Shown here: positions 1 to 5,464 of the stretch, piece by piece
How positions within the stretch are numbered: the stretch's first letter is position 1
How the letters are laid out: every line of letters begins with the position of its first letter
Assembly: GCA_001751085.1 (NCBI GenBank)
Contig: MAXP01000282.1
Span: 1 to 5,539, forward strand
Length of the DNA: 5,539 bases
Direction: 5' to 3'
Source: Desulfobacterales bacterium C00003060
GTDB taxonomy: Bacteria > Desulfobacterota > Desulfobacteria > Desulfobacterales > C00003060
Position numbers and translations under genes: made by a program
Notes under the pieces: model-generated
The model's database searches: none
Told to the model about the DNA's origin: nothing
Seen by the model: only the letters and a program-made list of their open reading frames with translations

Positions 1-344
<344 letters not shown>

Positions 345-512
345 CAAAAACTTTTCAATTACGGCCATAGACTCGGAGATTCTTGGCATGCGTTAGTTTT
401 TCCCAAGCAGTGACTGTTTTAGGGGCGTGTGGCGGGGAGTGTGAATGCTAATAAGGGGATGGTCGCTTGGTGTTTTCGGATTGACGGTACTTAAGAGAAG
501 GTGATAAAGGTT
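345..512 (+). other. 23S-5S internal transcribed spacer
   Basis: This 168-nt spacer separates the 23S and 5S genes and should be transcribed as part of the rRNA precursor. I looked for a tRNA, in particular a T-arm GGTTCRA..CC pattern and a CCA end, and found none. No open reading frame or other recognisable element is present. The boundaries follow from the inferred rRNA ends. Confidence 0.85.
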
Positions 513-630
513 TTTCGGTGGCAATGGCGAAGAGGAAACACCCGTTCTCATCCCGAACACGGAAGTTAAGCTCTTCAGCGCCGATGGTACTGCCCGGGCA
601 GCTGGGTGGGAGAGTAGGTCGCCGCCGGAA
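513..630 (+). rRNA. rrf: 5S ribosomal RNA
   Basis: The conserved 5S core CCCGAACACGGAAGTTAAGC is present around 552-571, followed by the helix IV/V region ending in GGGAGAGTAGGTCGCCGCC. The ends were set from the terminal helix I: TTTCGGTGGC (513-522) pairs with GCCGCCGGAA (621-630) over 10 bp including two G-U pairs, giving a 118-nt molecule, normal for bacterial 5S. It is the last gene of the rRNA operon and is followed directly by an intrinsic terminator. The mature ends may differ by a few bases. Confidence 0.97.
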
Positions 631-636
631 TTTTTT

Positions 637-678
637 AAAGGGCTCGGGCCAGTTTTACTTGGTCCGAGCCCTTTTTTT
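637..678 (+). terminator. rRNA operon intrinsic terminator
   Basis: A 15-bp stem is formed by AAAGGGCTCGGGCCA (637-651) and TGGTCCGAGCCCTTT (660-674), fully paired with one G-U, around an 8-nt loop. It is followed by an unbroken T run to 678. It begins 6 nt after the 5S gene and is a textbook Rho-independent terminator for the rRNA operon. The stem sequence is nearly symmetric, so it could also stop transcription from the right, although no gene reads that way nearby. Confidence 0.95.
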
Positions 679-708
679 ATGGTGGTGAAGAGTCGTTTAT
701 AGTTTGGC

Positions 709-730
709 TATAGCTCGGAAGGTCACAAAT
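709..730 (+). repeat. solo copy of the 22-bp palindromic-element terminal motif
   Basis: The sequence beginning TATAGCTCGGAAGGTCAC matches the reverse complement of 4535-4556 (right end of the complete palindromic element) at 20 of 22 positions, and matches 5464-5485 (left end of the second copy, plus one flanking base) at 19 of 22. No inner part of the element and no inverted partner is found on either side. It ends one base before the divIVA Shine-Dalgarno sequence (731-740), so it lies in the leader of that operon. It may be a remnant, an insertion footprint, or a shared regulatory site; the sequence does not decide. Confidence 0.7.
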
Positions 731-740
731 AAGGAGGTGA
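731..740 (+). promoter_or_regulatory. Shine-Dalgarno site deciding the DivIVA start
   Basis: AAGGAGGTGA is an uninterrupted match to the bacterial anti-Shine-Dalgarno sequence and lies 8 nt before the ATG at 749. It fixes the start at 749 rather than the in-frame TTG at 704, which lies upstream of this site. A clear sigma-70 promoter for the operon is not evident between the terminator and this site; TATAGT at 698-703 is a possible -10 hexamer but has no convincing -35 partner. Confidence 0.85.
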
Positions 741-748
741 GGGAGTTT

Positions 749-1252
749 ATGAAGATAACCCCGTTAGAGATCCATCAACAGCAGTTTCGTATTGGTTTCC
801 GGGGCTTTGATGTGTGTGAAGTCGATACGTTCTTAGAACGGATAGCTGATGAATTTGAAACTGTTATACGTGAAAATTCAAACCTGCAAGGCGAGGTTGA
901 GAGGCTGAGGCGCGAAGTCGAGGAATATAGGGGTCGAGAGAAGGCCTTCAAGGACGCCATAATCAATGCACAGAAGTCACTCGATGATACGAGGATCAAT
1001 GCTGAAAAGGAGGCTGAACTTATCGTAGCTAAGGCAGAAATGAAGGCTGAGAAAATATTGAGCATAGCTCACAACCGGCTTACACAAGTCCACGACGATA
1101 TCTTTGAGCTTAAGAGACAGCGTATGCAACTGGAAGTTGAGCTCGGAGCTACCCTCGAGGCCCACAGAAAACTCTTGGATATGAGCACGGAAGCCACGGA
1201 TGCTAAGGAGACGCCCGAAGGAAATCTGAAATATCTAAAGGGCATCAAATGA
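749..1252 (+). CDS. divIVA: DivIVA-domain protein (polar/membrane-curvature scaffold)
   Basis: The product is 167 aa from ATG 749. The N-terminal about 40 residues are a classic DivIVA membrane-binding domain: MKITPLEIHQQQF, then GFRGFD and EVDTFLERI. F17 and R18 fall at the same numbers as the B. subtilis DivIVA residues that insert into and contact the membrane. Residues about 35-145 are heptad-rich and highly charged, predicted to form a long coiled coil with a break near 65-85; the C-terminus (about 146-167) is a polar tail. DivIVA proteins self-assemble at poles and septa and recruit partners. They are uncommon in Proteobacteria apart from the former delta lineages. The stop is 9 nt before pilT, whose ribosome site GAGGA overlaps the TGA, so coupled translation is likely. 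A role in placing pilus machinery at a pole is inferred from this linkage. The gene symbol is a family name. Confidence 0.9.
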   Translation: MKITPLEIHQQQFRIGFRGFDVCEVDTFLERIADEFETVIRENSNLQGEVERLRREVEEYRGREKAFKDAIINAQKSLDDTRINAEKEAELIVAKAEMKAEKILSIAHNRLTQVHDDIFELKRQRMQLEVELGATLEAHRKLLDMSTEATDAKETPEGNLKYLKGIK

Positions 1253-1261
1253 GGAAATACC

Positions 1262-2344
1262 ATGGCCAAAATTGATGCTTTTTTCAAGTTAATGAATGAA
1301 CAAGGGGCTTCAGACCTCCACCTCGTTGCAGGTCAGCCACCTATGCTGCGGATTACCGGCGAGATAGAGAGAGTGAAGTACAAGGTCCTCGACAATGATG
1401 ATATTAGGACGATGCTTTATGAGATTACGCCCGAAGACAAGGTCAAGGTTTTTGAAGAGACCGGGGACGTGGATTTTGGTTATGAGATTCCTGGCCTTGC
1501 GCGCTATCGGGCGAATTATTTTATGCAAAGAAAGGGTATCAGCGCGGTCTTTCGAGAGATTCCAAGCAATATCTGCACGGTTGAGCAGTTGGGTCTTCCT
1601 CCTGTCGTATCTAAACTGGCGTTGCTGCCCAGGGGCTTGGTGCTGGTAACCGGTCCGACAGGGAGTGGGAAATCCACCACATTGGCGGCCATTATCGATG
1701 AGGCAAACAGGACCCGGAAAGACCACATTATTACTGTTGAGGATCCTATTGAATTTGTACACAAAAGCCAGAGCTGTGTGGTGAATCACAGAGAAGTCGG
1801 CTCTCATACCAGGTCCTTTTCAACCGCCTTGCGTGGGGCTCTTCGTGAAGACCCGGACATTATCCTGGTAGGTGAACTGAGAGATCTTGAAACCGTAGCC
1901 CTGGCAGTTGAGGCAGCGTCCACTGGACACCTTGTCTTTGGTACCTTGCATACGACCAGTGCTCCAAAGACAGTAGACCGTGTGGTTGAGGTCTTTCCGG
2001 CCGATCAGCAGCAGCAGATACGTTCTACCCTGGCAGATGGACTTAGAGCTGTAGTAGCCCAGGTGCTTTTTAAGCGAATCGACAAAAAGGGACGCTGTGC
2101 GGCCCTGGAAATCCTCATTGCGACGCCTGCGGTACGTAACCTGATCCGGGAAGCCAAGACCTATCAGATTCCCTCTATGATGCAGACGGGCAAGAAATAC
2201 GGGATGCAGCTCTTAGACGATGCGATTATGGATTTGTACAAGAAGGGGTGGGTCAGCGCAGATGAGGCCTACATGAAGTCCAATGATAAAAGCAAATTTC
2301 GACCTTTTTTGAAGTCGCCCCCGGCTGATTTTACCGAGGCGTAG
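1262..2344 (+). CDS. pilT: type IV pilus retraction ATPase PilT
   Basis: The 360-aa product has the usual length of PilT, a hexameric cytoplasmic ATPase that drives pilus depolymerisation at the inner-membrane platform protein PilC. The N-terminal PAS-like domain (1-100) has the PilT signature ASDLHL (16-21) and GQPPMLRI. The RecA-like domain carries Walker A GPTGSGKST (131-139), the Asp box ITVEDPIEF (157-165), Walker B ALREDPDIILVGELRD (193-208, with catalytic E205), and the His box TGHLVFGTLHT (221-231). The retraction-specific motif AIRNLIRE is present as AVRNLIRE (290-297), followed by MMQTG (306-310). This separates it from PilB extension ATPases and from PilU. Leu206 replaces the usual Met of GEMRD, a conservative change. 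It lies 9 nt after divIVA, with GAGGA at 1251-1255 as ribosome site, and 82 nt before a paralogue. Confidence 0.96.
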   Translation: MAKIDAFFKLMNEQGASDLHLVAGQPPMLRITGEIERVKYKVLDNDDIRTMLYEITPEDKVKVFEETGDVDFGYEIPGLARYRANYFMQRKGISAVFREIPSNICTVEQLGLPPVVSKLALLPRGLVLVTGPTGSGKSTTLAAIIDEANRTRKDHIITVEDPIEFVHKSQSCVVNHREVGSHTRSFSTALRGALREDPDIILVGELRDLETVALAVEAASTGHLVFGTLHTTSAPKTVDRVVEVFPADQQQQIRSTLADGLRAVVAQVLFKRIDKKGRCAALEILIATPAVRNLIREAKTYQIPSMMQTGKKYGMQLLDDAIMDLYKKGWVSADEAYMKSNDKSKFRPFLKSPPADFTEA

Positions 2345-2426
2345 TTGGGAAAGCGGAAAACAATATGACGCGTGGTGCTCAGATGTGGGTAGGATTTGGT
2401 CAGTCTGATTGAGGGGGGAGGACACG

Positions 2427-3605
2427 ATGAGAAGACAAGAGATAGACCACATCCTGACCAGGATGCTTGATTCTTACAAGAGGGTGTCTGATCTGAACAT
2501 AAGCGCCGGCAAGCCGTTTCAGGTGGAAAGCGATGGCTTTTTGTGCCAGGTTGACCTGACCCCTCCTTTCAATGAATTGACCCCCTTTCAAACCGAAATC
2601 GTAGCCTTAAACCTGATCAATCGGGACAGGCGTCTAACCGAGATCTTGCTGGATGAAGGTTCATGCGATCTGTCATACCAACTCCCCGGCAAGGCTCGTT
2701 TTCGGGTAAACATCTTTTCTCAGAGAGGCAATTATTGTGTCGTCTTGCGAAAGCTGGAGACCACGATTCCTACTCTTAAGGATCTGAACCTGCCCGATGC
2801 CTTTTCAAAGATGGTAGGGGAGAAAAACGGCATTATCCTGGTGACAGGGGCGACGGGAAGCGGAAAAACGACCTCGCTTGCAGCCGTACTGGATGCAATC
2901 AATAAACAAAAGGCGGTTCACGTGATAACCTTGGAGGATCCCGTAGAGTTCCAGCATAGCCACAAGATGGCTACCTTTAATCAGCGGGAATTGGGATGCG
3001 ACTTTGATACCTTTGCCAGTGGGTTGCGTGCGGCCCTCAGACAGGCCCCAAAGGTTATCCTCGTCGGCGAGATGCGCGATAGGGCAACCGTGGAAATCGG
3101 ATTGAGTGCTGCGGAGACGGGCCACTTGGTTATGAGTACTCTCCACACAGTGAATGCCGGGCAAACAATCAATCGGATACTTGGCATGTTCAGTATTGAA
3201 GAGGAGAATCAGATCCGTATCCGATTAGCTGACACTGTCCGATGGATTGTCTGCCAGAGGCTCCTTCCAAGAGTTGGCGGTGGCCGCGTGGCTGCCTTTG
3301 AGGTCATGGGGACAAACCTCAGGGTGCAAGACTCGATCCTCCATGGTGAGTCAGAAGGAAAGACCTTTTACGAGATCATTGAAGCCGGTGAGGCCTTTGG
3401 CATGATGACCTTTGATCGGCATATCATAGAACTATACGAAAAAGGTGTTATCACTGAAGAGACCGCCATGGCCTACGCCTCACGGAGAGGAGTGGTCGGT
3501 CGAGGTGTCGACCGCGTTAAGAGCGCCCGCGGGGAAAAAACGACCGATATTGAGGAGCTGGAAGTCGATTCAGACTATGGACACAAACAGCCCGAATTGA
3601 ATTGA
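2427..3605 (+). CDS. second PilT/PilU-like type IV pilus ATPase
   Basis: The 392-aa product is a paralogue of the preceding PilT. ATG 2427 is chosen because GGAGG (2417-2421) lies 5 nt before it; an in-frame TTG at 2409 would sit upstream of that site. It has SDLNISAG (21-28) in place of ASDLHL, Walker A GATGSGKTT (141-149), Asp box ITLEDPVEF (167-175), Walker B ending VILVGEMRD (210-218), and His box TGHLVMSTLHT (231-241). Two differences from PilT matter. The segment before Walker B reads ALRQAPK (203-209) instead of ALREDPD, the RQAP form being typical of PilU. The AIRNLIRE retraction motif is absent (aligned region about RVQDSILHGES, 299-309). Residues 352-392 form a charged tail. It probably assists PilT, as PilU does, rather than retracting pili alone. 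The family is certain; calling it PilU itself is not safe, since several lineages carry multiple PilT paralogues. Confidence 0.9.
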   Translation: MRRQEIDHILTRMLDSYKRVSDLNISAGKPFQVESDGFLCQVDLTPPFNELTPFQTEIVALNLINRDRRLTEILLDEGSCDLSYQLPGKARFRVNIFSQRGNYCVVLRKLETTIPTLKDLNLPDAFSKMVGEKNGIILVTGATGSGKTTSLAAVLDAINKQKAVHVITLEDPVEFQHSHKMATFNQRELGCDFDTFASGLRAALRQAPKVILVGEMRDRATVEIGLSAAETGHLVMSTLHTVNAGQTINRILGMFSIEEENQIRIRLADTVRWIVCQRLLPRVGGGRVAAFEVMGTNLRVQDSILHGESEGKTFYEIIEAGEAFGMMTFDRHIIELYEKGVITEETAMAYASRRGVVGRGVDRVKSARGEKTTDIEELEVDSDYGHKQPELN

Positions 3606-3721
3606 TCAGTTTACCTTCCTTCAAGTAATTGTATCTTCTCAAGTAACCGTTCACAGGTTCAGGGTTCAACGTTCAGGCTTAGGGAAGAGACAGAAACTCA
3701 GATCAAGATGGAAGTATAGTT
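3606..3721. other. intergenic region with short direct repeats
   Basis: This 116-nt gap holds two copies of TCAAGTAA (3621-3628 and 3639-3646, 18 nt apart). These are followed by four GTTCA words beginning at 3649, 3657, 3664 and 3671, spaced 8, 7 and 7 nt. No terminator hairpin with a T run is seen, so read-through into the next gene remains possible. A weak ribosome site GGAAG (3710-3714) precedes the ATG at 3722. Confidence 0.6.
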
Positions 3722-4384
3722 ATGGAAGTCCTGTGCAATAACTGTAAGGCCAGATTTAGGATCGCAGATGACAAGCTGCCCTCGGGCCAGGTTGTTTCAC
3801 TAAAATGCCCAAAATGCAACGGAAAGATAGAAATCGACACTCGTCAGGGGGCACCGGAGGCCACTCAGCCCGAAACGTCGAAGACCGCCATTGCTGAGGT
3901 AGTCTCAGATACCTATGATGCCTTTGAAAAACCCTTTGATTTTGTGGAGGAAGGGGTTGAGACGGCCCTGATCTGCGAGCGGGATGCGGGTGCAAGAGAA
4001 AAGATACGTTCTACCCTCCAAAGGATGGACTACAACGTCATTGACGCAGCATCGAGTCGGGATGCCTTGAAGTACATGCGATTTCACGTCTTTGATCTAG
4101 TCGTGCTGGATGAAGATTTTGGAGGGGGTGATACTGAATCGAACTACGTGCTCCAATACCTTTGGCACCTTCCTATGAATACCCGCAGGAATATTTTTGT
4201 GGTCCTTCTCGGAAATGGTTTCAGAACTGGTGACCACCTGATGGCCTTTAATCAGAGCGCGAACCTGGTAATCAATATGAAGAATGTGGATGAGCTTGAG
4301 AAGATCCTGAAACGATTTCTTAGAGAGAATGAGGAATTCTACAGCGTGTTCAAGGAGTCTCTCATAAAGGTGGGCCGGGCCTGA
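3722..4384 (+). CDS. zinc-ribbon (MJ0042-type) protein with a receiver-like domain
   Basis: The product is 220 aa. Residues 1-40 form an MJ0042/zinc_ribbon_5-type motif: C5-x2-C8, ARFRIADDKLP, then LKC29-x2-C32, which should bind one zinc ion. A Pro/Thr-rich linker (about 41-75) leads to a domain shaped like a response-regulator receiver (about 80-200). ALICERD (82-88) lies where the acidic pocket of CheY-like proteins sits, and DLVVLDEDF (125-133) places D130 at the phospho-acceptor position. The usual switch Thr/Ser appears to be Gly164 (VVLLGNG), and the Lys-Pro near the end is not clear (NMKN, 185-188), so phosphorylation-dependent switching is doubtful. No membrane segment or output domain is seen. 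It follows the pilus ATPases on the same strand and may be a cytoplasmic protein-interaction regulator of them; that role is inferred from position only. Confidence 0.8.
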   Translation: MEVLCNNCKARFRIADDKLPSGQVVSLKCPKCNGKIEIDTRQGAPEATQPETSKTAIAEVVSDTYDAFEKPFDFVEEGVETALICERDAGAREKIRSTLQRMDYNVIDAASSRDALKYMRFHVFDLVVLDEDFGGGDTESNYVLQYLWHLPMNTRRNIFVVLLGNGFRTGDHLMAFNQSANLVINMKNVDELEKILKRFLRENEEFYSVFKESLIKVGRA

Positions 4385-4396
4385 TCTTGACCATCC

Positions 4397-4555
4397 ATAC
4401 CTCGAAAGGCCACAAATGACACTTCTTCGCCGGCCATGAACATCAATAGCGGCGTTGCTCAGGTTTGCAATAGCCAGCTATTCCGCGCCTTCGCGCCTTG
4501 CTCTTGATGCTCATGACTCACCGAGAAAATCACCATTTATGACCTTCCGAGGTAT
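4397..4555. repeat. 159-bp palindromic (MITE/REP-like) element, complete copy
   Basis: Three nested pairs of inverted arms share one centre near 4476. The outer arms 4397-4418 and 4534-4555 match at 19 of 22 positions. The middle arms 4435-4450 (CATGAACATCAATAGC) and 4500-4515 (GCTCTTGATGCTCATG) match at 14 of 16. The inner arms are AATAGC (4469-4474) and GCTATT (4477-4482). The intervening segments are nearly equal in length (16/18 and 18/17 nt), so the whole unit can fold as one long hairpin. It starts 12 nt after the zinc-ribbon gene stop and fills the gap to the convergent cysQ, overlapping the cysQ 3' end. It has no coding capacity of its own. The first 75 bp recur at 5465-5539. It could end transcription from both sides, but there is no T run of the classical kind. 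Confidence 0.85.
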
Positions 4556-5450
4556 AATGTGGGTGATCAAGGTGTCTGGAGTGTTTGCCAACACAGATGA
4601 AATCAGGATTGCTAAGATCTTTCTTGTTATAGTATAGGGGCTTTTTCTCGCTCAAGTGCAATACCGCCCCGCCAGCCTGCTCAACAATACACTGTCCAGC
4701 TCCCGTATCCCATTCCATTGTTGGACCGAATCGTGGGTATATGTCTGCGATGCCTTCTGCTATCAAGCCGAATTTCAAAGCGCTGCCTGCAGGGACAAAT
4801 TCCACTTCTCCATATCTCTTATTCATCGTATGAACGAAGTTTTCAAGACCCTGTGTGGCATGCGAACGACTGCCAACTATCCTCACTTTGCTTCCTGACC
4901 TATAGCCGGACTGATCCAGCGGCAACCTATTTGCTAAATCGACAATAGTGCCGAGCGGTGAGCTACCATTTTTTGCCCATCCTTTGTCACTGGACAACTG
5001 AGCAAGTATCTCCGCGCTGTGCAGCTTATAGGAGCCAAGTCCTTCTGCGGCGAAATAGATAAAACCGTTGACAGGGACAAAAAGAACGCCAAGGACCGGC
5101 CTGTTCTTGTGGATCAACGCTATGTTTACGGTGAATTCGCCTCGTCGATTGATAAACTCCTTGGTTCCGTCCAGGGGATCAACGAGCCAGAAGTATTCCC
5201 ATGTTTTTCTCTTGTCATACGGGGCGTGTTTTCCTTCTTCACTGAGAATAGGAATATGTCTAAAGGCTTCTGTCGATAAGTAGTTCCCAATGATAGTATT
5301 GGCCTGTTTATCAGCGAGGGTCAGCGGCGTTTTGTCCTCTTTGTACGTGACATCTATATCGTCCTGATAAACGGCAAGAATTGCTTCCCCAGCTTTTATT
5401 GCGGCGAGCAATGAGACATCAAGACATTCTTGGAGAAATGCGTCCATCAT
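4530..5450 (-). CDS. cysQ: 3'(2'),5'-bisphosphate nucleotidase CysQ (inositol monophosphatase family)
   Basis: The 306-aa product belongs to the Mg-dependent, Li-sensitive phosphatase superfamily. It is expected to hydrolyse 3'-phosphoadenosine 5'-phosphate to AMP and phosphate, relieving its toxicity in sulfur metabolism. Visible motifs are KEDKTPLTLAD (37-47), ILSEE (68-72), the metal site DPLDGTKEF (91-99) with D91 and D94, and the second metal motif EWDTGAGQCIVEQAGG (246-261) with D248. FINRRGEFTVNIALI (99-113) and SALKFGLIAEGIADIYPR (223-240) are typical of the CysQ branch. GAGG at 5456-5459 (read on the minus strand) is the ribosome site; two adjacent ATGs (5450 and 5447) are both possible. 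The core ends near NPDFICVGK (281-289). The last 17 residues are extra, and the final eight (YTSEGHKW) are encoded by the right arm of the palindromic element. It is longer than E. coli CysQ (about 246 aa). Confidence 0.93.
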   Translation of the reverse strand: MMDAFLQECLDVSLLAAIKAGEAILAVYQDDIDVTYKEDKTPLTLADKQANTIIGNYLSTEAFRHIPILSEEGKHAPYDKRKTWEYFWLVDPLDGTKEFINRRGEFTVNIALIHKNRPVLGVLFVPVNGFIYFAAEGLGSYKLHSAEILAQLSSDKGWAKNGSSPLGTIVDLANRLPLDQSGYRSGSKVRIVGSRSHATQGLENFVHTMNKRYGEVEFVPAGSALKFGLIAEGIADIYPRFGPTMEWDTGAGQCIVEQAGGAVLHLSEKKPLYYNKKDLSNPDFICVGKHSRHLDHPHYTSEGHKW

Positions 5451-5464
5451 TTTTACCTCTACTT

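Noticed and set aside
345..512. tRNA or small gene in the 23S-5S spacer
   Set aside because: There is no T-arm, anticodon arm or CCA pattern and no supported reading frame.
704..748. TTG at 704 as the DivIVA start (15 extra residues)
   Set aside because: The strong Shine-Dalgarno site lies at 731-740 inside this extension, the family N-terminus begins MKITPLEIH at 749, and F17/R18 numbering matches only from 749.
2409..2426. TTG at 2409 as the start of the second ATPase
   Set aside because: GGAGG at 2417-2421 lies 5 nt before ATG 2427, so the six extra codons would include the ribosome site itself.
775..3187. Minus-strand reading frames opposite divIVA and the two ATPase genes
   Set aside because: They are mirror frames of well-supported genes, low-complexity or without motifs, and lack ribosome sites.
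4455..4637. 60-codon plus-strand reading frame through the palindromic element
   Set aside because: It runs across the repeat and antisense to cysQ, lacks a ribosome site, and its product resembles nothing I recognise.
4656..5283. Plus-strand reading frames of 71-86 codons opposite cysQ
   Set aside because: They are antisense to a gene with clear catalytic motifs and have no start signals or recognisable domains.
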